Source of the DNA: Aralia elata
Lineage: Eukaryota > Streptophyta > Magnoliopsida > Apiales > Araliaceae
DNA: 64,000 nucleotides
NCBI GenBank assembly: GCA_034770075.1
Contig: JAVJAP010000034.1
Span: 620,001 to 684,000 of the forward strand
Direction of reading: 5' to 3'
Below the pieces are notes generated by a model. It was not told the origin of the DNA, searched no databases, and saw only the letters and a program-made list of their open reading frames with translations. Made by a program: the position numbers and the translations under genes. This document shows, piece after piece, positions 24,782-36,417 of the stretch (within the stretch, counting starts at the first letter, position 1; every line of letters begins with the position of its first letter).

Positions 24782-24950
24782 ATTTTATCATACATTCATT
24801 TAATTAATTACCAAAATAAATTAGGTCTTTATTTTAAATTGGTATCTCTCACTTTTTCATCAAACTATATTACCCTCAGTATATAGTTCGAAAAATCTAA
24901 TTAAAAATTTGTTAGTGAGAATAAGGATCCCATTTCAAATGTATATAGCC

Positions 24951-25234
24951 TTGTGTGACACAACAAACTATATATAAATAAATAGGTAGACAACTATTGT
25001 CAATTACATCACTATGTAACTCCTTGTATTTTGCCTCTTAGATTATTTTGATCAAGTGTGACACATCCGAATCAAAATCATCCAAGTTAAGTCCAACCTA
25101 GTAGTTCCATATATTCGAAAGAAAAATATTGTCCTTGTGTGACACAACAAAACAGCATCGTTCAGTCTATTTATAAGCATCAAATGTGATAAAGCAACAT
25201 CTTAAATATTTAATACTTGCCTTGTGTGACACAA
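24951..25234 (-). repeat. TTGTGTGACACAA palindromes in leader C
   Basis: Copies at 24951-24963, 25135-25147 and 25222-25234, with a partial AGTGTGACACA at 25055-25065. Positions match those in D and A. The centre is the unexpanded form, as in D. Confidence 0.9.
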
Positions 25235-25382
25235 CAAACTCATATTAAATATTTAATACTCTATCACTTTACCATGCTAGAAGGCGACGTTCGATATTCC
25301 AAATATCTTTGAACGCTTCGTACTTAATATAATTTCTTTGAGGGGTTTGTAATTATTAGTCTCATCTTGTTTAGCGCGCATG

Positions 25383-25447
<65 letters not shown>

Positions 25448-25484
25448 CGCGTCATATTATTTAACATGCCAAGCATGTTGTATA

Positions 25485-25515
<31 letters not shown>
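25383..25515. repeat. CA/TA microsatellites in leader C
   Basis: A (CA)n run passes directly into (TA)n at 25383-25442, and a second (AT)n run lies at 25491-25515. A and D have much shorter AT runs at the same place, so this is expansion within C. Confidence 0.9.
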
Positions 25516-25516
<1 letters not shown>

Positions 25517-26243
25517 GTAAACATGCCCATATAGAATAATATATTCTACTCGGATTGATTATGGACTTTTATTCTAGTTTGCTTCACTAGAGCCACCAAG
25601 TGAACCAAAAGGTCAAACCTAAGATGCAAGAATTAAATTTAAATATAACTATATCATTTAAACCCGGGCTCCAATACAAACGGGTCTTCAAGCGCTCCTT
25701 GCTCCTCTGTCTCCAATTCTTCAAAATTAATTCTAACTCGTCCTAATACAAAAACTATTTACAATAAATAGAAACCTAGATCAACAGTCAAGGGGAAGTA
25801 CATAGAAGAGAGATAGAATTTATATTAAGAAAAATTAGAGAACACGAGGTACGCAGACCCCATTTATAAAAACCCATACATTCAAGCATCCTCTAAAATA
25901 AATCCAATCACACATTGGTCAATAGTTCATAATCAATCCCTATTTATTATCATACATATCCCTATATGTATCAATAAATAATATTCATCTCATGAATAAT
26001 AAAACTATTCCATATATGCATTGATATCAATTAATGGGCAAACGTTTTGCTAATATTTAGTTTTGAAACAAAATAAACTCTTTTATTTTAATCAAAAACC
26101 AAATCCAAATTAAACTCCTTTAATTTTAGCAATCTAAAATCCTATTACAGATAAAATAAACATCTTTATTTTAAACTTTTATCAATTAAATAAACCATTT
26201 ATGTTAATTGAGAAAAACAAAAAAATTTCAAAGTCTGCACACC

Positions 26244-26365
26244 GGCGTGGCCGCGCTCCAAATTGAATTAGGAGCAGTGCGGCCGCGCTGCACCCCCAGA
26301 AACGTTTTCTGGGTTAGGGCGCGACCGCGCTCCAGAATGAACTGGAAGCGGCGCGGCCGCGCCGC
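26244..26365 (-). repeat. Four GC-rich palindromes in leader C
   Basis: Boxes at 26244-26256, 26277-26288, 26319-26330 and 26348-26365. The last, GCGGCGCGGCCGCGCCGC, is a perfect 18-bp palindrome. Spacer palindromes CCCAGAAACGTTTTCTGGG (26295-26313) and TCCAGAATGAACTGGA (26331-26346) match those of D. Confidence 0.9.
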
Positions 26366-26464
26366 GACGCAGATTCAAAAAAAAATTTCAGCACAAAAAT
26401 CCGATCGTATCGCATATCAATTCATACATGAAATCATCAAAATCAATAATTAACACAAGGATTA

Positions 26465-26477
26465 GGCTCTGATACCA
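26465..26477 (-). other. Primer-binding site of element C
   Basis: GGCTCTGATACCA on the plus strand, the complement of TGGTATCAGAGCC, one base from the 5' LTR at 26479. Confidence 0.93.
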
Positions 26478-26478
26478 C

Positions 26479-28068
26479 TGTTAGGTTTGTATATTACGCA
26501 AGCATGCAATCAAATTACACAAATATGGCGGAAGCGTGATAAAACGGATTTTAAAATTTTTATACAAACCATCACCATAATCGATCAATGTGCTCAATTA
26601 ACGATATAAACGAAAGAGAAAGAGAATAAGAATTATACCCTCGTAGATCAAAGCTTCCTCGGGTACAAGTTCAACTCCTAGTCCTTCGTGTTCTCCTCGA
26701 ATTCCACCGATGAGATTCCTTCCTTTGATCAACATTAGCCACCCAAGTGTTTGGCCTCTAGAGGTGATCCACCAAGGAATTCATGGGAGAGTACTTCTAT
26801 TAATTAATTCCCAATCCCTATTAGGAATTAAATAATAGTAATAATAATAATAAGACTCCTCTTATTAATTTATATTTAATATTTCTAAAATTTTAAATAA
26901 TAAATATTAAGCTATTTAATTTATTCTATCTCCATAAACTAAATTAAATACACTTAACTTATTATTACAATTATGTCATTTACTTCTTAAATAAATTTTT
27001 TTGTTTTGCGGTGTGACCCTTTAGGTTCTCCATATTAAACCGGTTGTGAATAAATCAGTTAGAACAATTCTAATCTTATTTAAATAAATAAATTAAACTA
27101 TTTAATTTATTTAAATAAATAATATTTATTCTACAATAAGGGTAAGCCCCCTTAGCGATCAACGACTTTCCAAATAATATAGATTTCAACATTAATCATA
27201 AAAGAACCTTTCAGTGAATAGTTAGCTTACAATTCAATCATTCTACCATAAAATGTCCCAATTAAATATAAGACATGGATTTACTGTCAAGTCTTATTTT
27301 ATTTAATTATATGTATTTCGATTCTCAAATGCACAACTCTAAATAATGCAAATTAGAAACTCCTTTTTAATTTCATTCTGCCTTAGCCAAGGACTACTGA
27401 GTTGTCATTTATCAAATCACATAGGACATTTCACATCTTTTACTAGACGTGATAGATTCTTTGTTGATCATTCACCTATCTCCATGCACAACTTATTATA
27501 CTCAATCATACCCTTTGATATACCCTAAAGGCTTAAGGGACATGTCAAAGTATAACTCATCATACACAATATACTATGATGATCTCAAGTCCAAGGATCA
27601 CTTGTACTACTATCACTAGAGGAATTCCTATTGACAGGCGAGTAAAACTCCATTAGGTATTCCTTAGCGAGCCACGTTTAGTGAACTTATTCTCCAATAA
27701 GCACCTATATACTTGCTTTAGTGTCTCCACACAAATGATTATGAGATCAATCATCCTCTTCCTAAGAGCAAGCAACGTATGTACTAATCTATCCGGATTC
27801 ACTAATCCCCTTTTTAGTAATCCAACGATTAGGAACAATTTTAGTTTGTGAGCTATCTTGAATTTAGATCTCATTAGCATGATCACCATCGTGATTCTAA
27901 AAGCATTGCTCAAAACTATGAGTTTATCACATTTAATATAACAACACCATGTAGATAATACAAAATGCCTTTTAAGAAAATCAATTCTTTTGTTAATAAA
28001 GGAATAAGATTACAAAGTATATGCTACATCATATCAAATATGATTGGCTTGTATGCATACTACTTTCA
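26479..28068 (-). repeat. 5' LTR of element C, internally deleted
   Basis: 1590 bp, TGTTAGG...CTTTCA. Relative to the 3' LTR it lacks the bases matching about 10291-10513; the break at ACCAAGGAATTCATGGG falls at a short GGAA repeat. Followed by the TSD copy TAAAT at 28069-28073. Confidence 0.92.
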
Positions 28069-28073
28069 TAAAT

Positions 28074-29104
28074 CTATGTCTTATATTTAATTGGGACATT
28101 GTATGGTAGAAGGATTTAATTGTACGGTAACTATGCACTGAAAGATTCTTTTGTGATTAATGTTGAAATCTATATTATCTGGAAAGTCGTTGATCGCTAA
28201 GGGGGCTTACCCTTATTGTAGAATAAATATTATTTATTTAAATGAATTAAATAGTTTAATTTATTTATTTAAATATAATTAGAATTGTTCTAATTGATTT
28301 ATTCACAATCGGTTTAATATGGAGAACCTAAAGGGTCACACTGCAAAAGAAAAATATTTACTTAAGAAGTAAATGGCATAATTGTAATAATAAGTTAAGT
28401 GTATTTAATTTAGTGTATAGAGATAGAATAAATTAAATAGCTTAATATTTATTATTTAATATTTTGGAAATATTAAATATAAATTAATAAGAGGAATCTT
28501 ATTATTATTATTACTATTACTATTATTTAATTCCTAATAGGGATTGGGAATTAATTAATAGAAGTACTCTCACATGGATTCCTAATTGGATTAGGAGCAT
28601 AATTAATTAAAGGAGTTTAATTATAATAGAAACCCTAATCCTAAATAGTTTAGGGAAGGGTTATTCTTATTTCTATAAATAAGAGGAGTCTTATCATAGA
28701 TTAGAGTTACACACTCTTGCATTAGATTTTGGAGAGTACTTGCAATTTCTATAGAGATAGAAACTAGGGTTTTGCCAATACCCAACTTCTTGAATACCTA
28801 TTATTCCTTGGTGGATCACCTCTAGAGGCCAAACACTTGGGTGGCTAACATTGATTAAAAGAAGGAATCTCATCGGTGTAATTCGAGGAGAACACGAAGG
28901 ACTAGGAGTTGAACTTGTACCCGAGGAAGCTTTGATCTACGAGGGTATAATTCTTATTCTCTTTCTCTTTCATTTAATTAATAATTGAATACAAGGATAG
29001 ATCGTGGTGATGGTTTGTATTAAAATTTTTAAAATTCGTTTTATCACGCTTCCGCCCTATTTGTGTAATTAGATTGCATGCTTGCGTAATATACAAACCT
29101 AACA
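28074..29104 (+). repeat. 3' LTR of element B, second part
   Basis: Resumes the LTR interrupted at 9994 and ends CCTAACA at 29104. Its U5 carries the GCTTGCGTAATATAC variant shared with C. The right flank is gypsy integrase sequence. Confidence 0.9.
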
Positions 29105-30342
29105 CATATTACCTTAACAGAAGGTATTACTTTATTTCTGAGCACCTGCTCTTTCATGTCAACTATCTGAACAGGAACTTCTTCATAATATAAATCCTTT
29201 TCAAATTGTAACGGTTCATACTCTATGACATGCTTGTAATCGGGCTTGTATAGTCGTAACACTGAAACATGAAATATGTTATGAATGTGTTCTAATTCTG
29301 AAGGTATAGCTACCTCATACGCCACTTCACTAACTCTTCGTAGTATCTTAAAGGGGCTAATAAACCTCGGACTCAGGTTTCCCTTCTTGCTAAATCAGAT
29401 TTTGCCCTTCTAGGGAGACACTTTCAAGAAAACAAAACTGTCGACTTTAAATTCTCAATTTTGTCGATGATGATTAGCATATTTCTTCTACCTGTCCTGA
29501 GCAGCTATCAATCTCGCCCTAATCACTTTAATAATCTCAGCAGTCTGCTGCACCAACTCTGGTCCTAGTAGTTGACGCTCACTAACTTCATCCCAGCACA
29601 ATGGAGTTCTGCATTTTTTGTCGTACAACGCTTCGTAAGGCGGCATGCTAATACTAGCGTGGTAAGTGTTATTGTAAGCAAATTCTACTAACGGTAAATG
29701 GTCATCCTAGTTTCCCTTGAAGTCCATAATACAAGCTCTTAGCATGTCCTCCAATGTCTGGATCGTTCTTTCACTCTACCCATCAGTTTGGGGATGGTAC
29801 GTTGTGCTTATTCTCAACTGCATTCCCAAGTATGCTTGTAGTCGCTTCCAAAAATTTAATGTGAAATGCGGATCTCTGTCTGATACAATTGACACCAGAA
29901 CACCGTGTCTTGACACAATCTCCTTCACATACAATTTTGTCAATTGATCTAGATTAAACATAATTTTAATTGGCCAGAAATGCGCTGATTTTGTCAATCG
30001 ATCCACGATGAACCATATTGCGTCATAGCCTTTTTGAGTAGTTGGAAGACCTACCACGAAATCCATCGTGATATGCTCCCATTTCCATTCCGGTATTTTC
30101 AACGGCTGCAACAACCCACTTGGCCATTGATGCGCTGCTTTGACCTTTTGGCATGTTAAACACTTTGCAACACATTCAGCAACCTCTTTTTTCATATTCG
30201 GCCACCAGAAATGTTGTCGAAGATCTTGATACATTTTCGTACTCCCCGGGTGAATTGAATATCTCGAGCTATTAGCCTCGCTCAAAATTTCATCTCTGAC
30301 TTCTTGTACCGGCAGAACCCAAATTCCACCTTCAAACCTCAA
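29105..30342 (-). pseudogene. Integrase of gypsy element E, truncated by B
   Basis: From about 30342 downward: the zinc-binding HHCC module (HPGSTKMYQDLRQHFWWP... CLTC), the core with MDFVVGLP (first Asp) and SDRDPHF (second Asp), then TDG followed by TAG for Gln near 29774. The C-terminal part continues in other frames to HIHNIFHVSVLRLYKPD and a chromodomain-like VDMKEQVLRNKVIPSVKV, where B's LTR cuts it at 29104. The expected conserved Trp and downstream His/Glu residues of a chromodomain are lost with the insertion. Broken and inactive. Confidence 0.9.
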
Positions 30343-31690
30343 TAACCCTTCGGTATTAATTTTAAATTTCAGTTCCTCCTCTTTAGATACCCTCTTTTTT
30401 ATTTTCTCACACTCCTCATCCTAGAGTTGTGCTTCTTTCACTTTGTCCACCAAGGTTGGACAGGTTTCCATTTGGAACAATTTTCCTTCCTATTCCCTCT
30501 GATATTTCACCTCTAACTCTAACTTCGCCATTTTTGATATGAGCTTCTCTTGAGCAGTTAACAACAACTTCTCCCGACCCTTTCTGCTTAAGGCGTCGGT
30601 AACCACATTTGCTTTCCCCGGATGATATATGATTTCTTAATCATAATCCTTGATCAACTCCAACCATCGCCTATGACGCATATTTAAATCTTTCTGTGTG
30701 AAAATATACTTCAGCCTTTTATGGTCCGTGTATATTTCACATTTCTCCCTACAGAAATAGTGCTTCCAAATCTTCAAAGCAAATATTACCGCAACTAATT
30801 CCAAATCATGGGTCGGATATCCTTTTTCGTAATCGTTTAACTGTCGCGAGGTATACGCAATGACTTTGCCATTTTGCATAAGCACACAGCCTAGTCCCTT
30901 GTGCGATGCGTCACTATACACTACAAAATTCCCTGTATCATCCGGCAAAGATAACTCAGGTGTCGTACTTAATCTTTCCTTCAATTCTTGAAAACTCTCT
31001 TTACATTTTTCCATCCAAACGAGCTTAACTGCTTTCCTGATCAAATTAGTTAATGGAGTGGCTATTTTGGAGAAATCTTGAATAAACCGACGATAGTAAC
31101 CTACCAAGCCTAAGAAACGCCTCACTTCCGACGATGTCTTCAAATGACCCCAATTTATCATAGCTTCTACCTTTGCTCGATCCACCGAAATTCCGTCCTT
31201 ATCAATCATATGTCCAAGAAATTGCACACGCTCCAACCAGAATTCGCACTTCAAAAATGTTGCATACAACTTCTCTCTCCTTAACGACTCTAACGCCACT
31301 CTCAAATGTTCTACATGTTCTTCTTCAGTTTTAGAATATACTAATATATCATCAATGAACACTATCACAAACTTGTCTAAAAATGGTTTAAACACCCTAT
31401 TCATTAAGTCCATAAATGCTGCAGGTGCGTTCGTTAGACAAAATGACATCACCAGAAACTCGTAATGTCCATACCGAGTTCAAAATGATGTCTTCGGTAC
31501 ATCTTCTTTCCTCACCTTCAACTGATGATACCCACTCCTCAAATCTATTTTTGAAAAGTACTTTGCTCCTTTCAACTGATCGAACAAATTATCGATCCTT
31601 GACAACGGGTATTTATTCTTGATGCTAACCTTATTTAACTCCCTATAATCAATGCAAAGTCGCATCGATCCATCTTTTTTCTTAACAAAC
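30343..31690 (-). pseudogene. RT and RNase H of gypsy element E
   Basis: RT segment MRLCIDYRELNKVSI then YFSKIDLRSGYHQLKV (31665-31480), continuing through the active-site FIDDILVYSKT near 31350 and the thumb. RNase H has YSDASHKGLGCVLMQ and EIYTDHKRLKYI, ending near 30637 at HRRWLELIKDYD followed by a stop. A frameshift separates the 31480 and 31452 pieces. At 31690 the frame is cut by F; the missing VLFVKKKDG side is at 40177 after the TSD CAAAC. Confidence 0.92.
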
Positions 31691-32208
31691 TGTTAGAGTT
31701 TATGCCCTAAAGGCCAATTATTTGATGTAATTGCTTAATATTTCTTTTGATATTTGATTGAATAAATGAATTATTTTATTATGGTTTCATTTACTAGGTT
31801 ATACAAATGTTAACATAATAAAAGTCCTTAGAATCATGATACAAATTATATAGCTTCAAGTATGTGAGTTGAACATGAGATTATATAATTACAATTAGTA
31901 TTATTACTCTTAAATGTCCCTAATCGAGTATAATTGTTAATGGGACAACAATGATACATTGAGACTAGTATGTGGATTGACTGATGGCCAAATCTCATTG
32001 GTCAGTAATATATGAGATATTGAGTCAATGCATAGGTACATGTTAGAGAACAATGTACTGGACAGACCCACCATGAGAATTCTACGTGGAGCATTATGCA
32101 AAGTGTCATAAGCAATTCTCATAGTGACAATGATGTAATAGTCCTCTAACCTAAAATCACTATATTACTACACGGGAATTTATGTATTTTGATATCATCA
32201 AAGGTTAC
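31691..32208 (+). repeat. Solo LTR F (Copia-like), first part
   Basis: Starts TGTTAGAG right after TSD CAAAC (31686-31690). The second part, 39107-40171, ends in CCCTACA followed by CAAAC (40172-40176). The joined LTR is about 1.58 kb with no internal coding sequence, so it is a solo LTR left by LTR-LTR recombination. Superfamily is inferred from LTR style only. Confidence 0.85.
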
Positions 32209-32975
32209 TCTGACACCCCCAAATCCGGGTTTCCTAACCTCGAATTCGGTGTTCACGATACTCAACAACAAACATACTTTCTAACTAAATGCGGAATAAT
32301 AATCATACAATGTCTATCGAAATAGTAATAACGTCTTACAATCATGGTCCCAAGGTTCTTTAACCTTAACTTAAAAACATACCCTTAATACAATAAGAGT
32401 TCACAAAACCAAATAACATTTTTAGATAACTAATACATAAGCCCTATCAGGCAACTATTCTTGCACCTTCCCTTTTCCTTTGTCCCCTTTTGACGTTTCT
32501 GCCTTAGCTGAAATAAAAATCATGATATAGCAAGGGTAAACAACTAGTTTGCTTAGCAAGTTTATACACAAGGGAGATATATCATGAATAGAAGGAAGTT
32601 TCGCTTTCAATGTTCAACGACAGTATAAAATTATGAAGAAACATGAATTAATAGTCAACAATTGAACATTCGAATAATCGAATGACAATTACTGAGTGGT
32701 TGGAAATAACCATAGACATTTGCCAAGGTTCTCAGCATTTAAACTGGACCTCTTAAAAAGTTTTGGTAATCAAGGGGATTAGCCTTTCATACCCCGTGAT
32801 TTATGCATAAACACTTAATAACCAGCATTGATATCATGCCTTAATCAAATTTATCCTTTTTCTCAGCCAAGAGTTCTTACCATAACAATTTAATAAGAAC
32901 AGCTTTTAAAATACATTTGATTTCACAAATTTAGACATGATTGATCTAGCTGATACAAATAGCAGAGATCTATCT
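32209..32975 (-). repeat. Solo LTR G1 (gypsy), first part
   Basis: Inserted in F with TSD GTTAC (32204-32208 and 39102-39106). It begins TCTGACACCCCC, where sister G2 has TGTGACACCCCC, so the terminal TG is mutated to TC. Interrupted at 32975 by G2 and resumes at 36418. Net length about 3.45 kb. Confidence 0.9.
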
Positions 32976-34485
32976 TGTGACACCCCCAAATCCAAGTTTC
33001 CTAACCTCGAATTCGGTGTTCACGATTCTCAACAACAAACACACTTTCTAACTAAATGCGGAATACTAATCATACAAAGTCTATCGAAATAATAATAAAG
33101 TCTTACAACATGGTCCCAAGGTTCTTTAACCTTAACTTAAAAACATACCCTTAATACAATAAGAGTTCACATAACCAAATAACATTTGCAGATAACTAAT
33201 ACATAAGTCCTATCAGGCAGCTATTCTTGCACCTTCCCTTTTCCTTTGTCCCCTTTTGATGTTTCTGCCTTAGCTGAAATAAAGATCATGATATAGCAAG
33301 GGTAAGCAACTAGTTTGCTTAGCAAGTTTATACAGAAGGGAGATATATCATGATTAGAAGGAAGTTTCGCTTTCAATGTTCAACAACAGTATAAGAGTGT
33401 GAAGAAACATGAATTAATAATCAACATTTGAATATTCGAATACTTGAATGACAGTTACTGAGTGGTTGAAAATAACCATAGACATTTGCCAATGTTCTCA
33501 GCATTTAAACTGGACCTCTTAAAAAGTTTTGGTAATCAAGGGGATCAGCCTTTCATACCCCGTGATTTATGCATAAACACTTCATAAACCAGCATTGATA
33601 TCATGCCTTAATCAAATTTATCCTTTTCTCAGCCAAGAGTTCTTACTGTAGCAAATTAATAAGAACAGCTTTTAAAATACATTTGATTTCACAAATTTAG
33701 ACATGCTTGATCTAGCTGATACAAATAGCATAGATCTATCTCATAAACAGTTCATGCTTGAAAGAACTTTAATCTAATTCACAATTCAATAACAATAGAA
33801 TATGAATTCAATTGCACAAGGTGCGAATCTCAATAACCAGTATAGATGTGAATAATCAACAATAATTATTCACTAACATGCTTCAAAAATCATAACTCGA
33901 GTTTGAGTTAGGGAACTTGCCTGTTTGCTCAGCTACAAATAATTCTAGCTTTAACTAATTGGCCTTGAAGAACCTAACATTGATAATGTCGATCTATCAA
34001 TTAGTACTGCGTAGTTGTATATCGATACGCTTACTTATGCTATTTATTAAACAAATCACATAGCACACATAAGTTAATAAACTATCATAAACCCTATAAG
34101 ACACTTAATTGATCTTTAGGTTGATGGTTTAATTAATTAACAATGTTTCCCTTAAGTGATAAGCACTTATTAAACCCTTAAACAATTAATAATAATTGTT
34201 CAATTAATTAACATTACTCTTTCTTAAGTAATATTCATTTATTAAACCCTTAAACAATTTATTATGATTGTTTAATTAATGGGTTATTAAACTCTCTCTA
34301 TTTTATTAACTTTATCTTCATTTAATTACTATTAAATAGTAATTAATTAATTATCTTTAGTTATTAATAATAGTAATTAATAACTAATTACAGTTACTTA
34401 TTATTTAATTATTAATTAGATAATAATCGAATTATAAATTTTTAATTGTCTTTAATTATTATTTAAGATTAAATAATAATTAATT

Positions 34486-34865
34486 AGGTTTGTTTATTAT
34501 TTCAAATTAATCAAATAATAAATAATTAATTAGTGAGTAATAATTATCTTTAGTTATTATTTAATAATAAATAATAACTAATTAGATTTATTTAATATTT
34601 AAGGTTATTCAAATAATAATTAATTAACAAGTATGAATTACCTTTAGTTATTATTTAATAATAACTAATTAGGTTTATTTATTATTTAATGTTAATCAAA
34701 TAATAAATAATTAATTAGTGAGTAATAATTATCTTTAGTTATTATTTAATAATAAATAATAACTAATTAGGTTTATTTATTATTTAAAGTTAATCAAATA
34801 ATAAATAATTAATTTACAATTCTTAATTATCCTTAATCATTATTTAATAATGATTAAACAATAAT
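34486..34865. repeat. AT-rich tandem array in LTR G2
   Basis: About four copies of an 87-98-bp unit starting AGGTTTATTTATTATTT at 34486, 34584, 34671 and 34769. The equivalent array in G1 (about 37155-37430) has fewer units, so copy number has changed between the sister LTRs. Confidence 0.8.
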
Positions 34866-35088
34866 TAATAAATAATATTTTTAGAAAATATAATATTTAA
34901 TGCGCAAACTTAATTTTGTACATTTACTAATTTTAAAAATTAATTAATAATATTTAAAACATTAAATTTAATTAAAATTAACCCTTGATGGCATTCTGGT
35001 AAATAGGTTGAAATTCGGACGGAGGGGCAGAGATGTAAATTCCGCGAAATCGTCTGTCCGCGCATTGCGCGTGCGGTGCCCCTGCCTG

Positions 35089-35180
35089 GCCGAAACGGCG
35101 CCGTTTGGCTGCCGCTTATAAGAAGAAATAGCTGGCGCGCCATGCGCGGCCAGCCTTATTTTTTTTTTAACACAACCGCG
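35089..35180. repeat. GC-rich palindromic island in LTR G2
   Basis: A near-perfect inverted repeat around GGCGCC at 35089-35109 is followed by CTGGCGCGCCATGCGCGGCC at 35132 and ACCGCGCCATGCGCGACC near 35175. Flanks are strongly AT-rich. G1 has the counterpart at about 37640-37742. Confidence 0.8.
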
Positions 35181-35542
35181 CCATGCGCGACCCCTCTCCC
35201 TTTCCTTCAAGCAGCATACAGGGGCTACACAGTACACTCAACCAATCTTAATACCATTAAGCAAGTTTAAATCTCCAATATAAATTCTAAAAAAATTCCC
35301 CATGACTAAGAAAAATATTTCTAATATTAAAACAAAATATTTATGACTTAACTCAATATTTTTCAACAATAAATTTTATACTCCAATAAATAATATTACT
35401 CCCATGTTTTAGCATACAAACCCACCAAAACATGTTACAAAAATTTTAAAACCTGTATATGCTATCAATAAGGCATACAAGACCAAGATCTCTTCTTATA
35501 TAGCTTTAAACCATATTTGATAAACATATTTTTGCCATAATA

Positions 35543-35626
35543 TAGATCTAGCAAGATAAAACTTAGATCTAGCAAAATAAACTTAGATCTAGCAAAATAA
35601 AACTTAGATCTAGCAAAATAAAACTT
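35543..35626. repeat. Short tandem repeat TAGATCTAGCAAAATAAAAC in G2
   Basis: Four copies of a 19-21-bp unit. G1 has a single copy at the matching place (near 38130), so the expansion is private to G2. Confidence 0.85.
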
Positions 35627-36417
35627 GGACCTATACACGCTTCATTCCTTCCATACGCATCAACAACAAACATAAAAATATAATCTCAACACAAGAACTA
35701 GGGTTTGAAGAAATGAAGATTCATACCTAGATCTTGAACACCACCTCCTCTTTAATTTCTCAAGATTTGCTCTTGCTTTTTCTTCAAATTCTCTCTCTCT
35801 ATACTTGGTGAATAATGAACCAACCCCTACTATCATTGGTGAGGGGTCCTATTTATAGGAAAGTAAAGACCATGGGCAAAATAGTCATTAACCATGACTA
35901 GACAAGGGCAATTTGGTCAATTCATCAATAATAGGAAGCTTCCTAGCAACTTCCTCAAGGATATTTTAGACATTGCCCAACTTCTTTTAAGGTTAAAATA
36001 GTCTTTTCACAAAATTTTAATTATCCATTAGTTATTAACCATTCTTCATTGGTTATTAGACATTGGTTATTATCTTGTCATAATTACATTGTTTAAACAC
36101 AATGGTTATTATCCCGCCATAATTACATTGGTTATTAACCACTTGGATATACAATGGTTATTGCCCCTTCATAATTACCTTGGTTATTAACCACTATTGG
36201 CCATTTTAGCCATTACACACCCATTCCTACACTTGACTCACATATGGTTATTTCTTAACCATAGTTATATCATACCTGCCAACACAAGTATAGACACATC
36301 TTATACATCTCCCACCAATTAACCCAAGTTGGTTTAAATAGAACACAACGTTAACTCATTAAATTAAATTAGATTTAATTAATAAGGACATTCAAAATTC
36401 ACGGGCATTACATATCT

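Larger units (their letters stand above)
24787..26464 (-). other. 5' leader of element C
   Basis: Collinear with leader A (5320-6938). No supported ORF. It holds the palindromes at 24951-25234, a microsatellite block at 25383-25515 and GC boxes at 26244-26365. It is separated from its gag by the D insertion. Confidence 0.85.
9995..28068 (-). mobile_element. Copia element C, interrupted by D
   Basis: Complete outline on the minus strand: 5' LTR 26479-28068, PBS 26465-26477, leader, gag-pol 15426-11796, 3' LTR 11781-9995. Flanked by TSD TAAAT at 9990-9994 and 28069-28073. Element D lies just upstream of its gag start (15461-24781). Confidence 0.93.
8820..29104 (+). mobile_element. Copia element B: 3' end only, split by C
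   Basis: Retains an RNase H tail (8820-9168) and a 3' LTR in two pieces (9183-9994 and 28074-29104). The pieces join perfectly across C's TSD (TAAAT, 9990-9994 and 28069-28073). B's 5' part is left of the window because A inserted into its RNase H. The right end at 29104 (CCTAACA) abuts the interrupted integrase of gypsy element E. Confidence 0.87.
32976..36412 (-). repeat. Solo LTR G2 (gypsy), nested in G1
   Basis: 3437 bp, TGTGACACCC...GGGCATTACA, flanked by TSD TATCT (32971-32975 and 36413-36417). It aligns with G1 over its whole length. The termini resemble the LTR starts of E (TGTGACACCC) and H (complement of GGGGGCGTCACA), so it is a related gypsy family; orientation is inferred from this. 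No ORF is supported. It contains AT-rich repeats, a GC-rich palindromic island near 35060-35180 and candidate splice sites. Confidence 0.92.

Noticed and set aside
25383..25515. CA/TA tract considered as a Z-DNA or regulatory element
   Set aside because: Simple microsatellite expansion found only in C; A and D have short AT runs at the same point.
34430..34880. AT-rich array considered as a replication origin, matrix attachment region or satellite
   Set aside because: It is an internal component of the G LTR, present at the same place in G1 and G2. Nothing supports an independent function.
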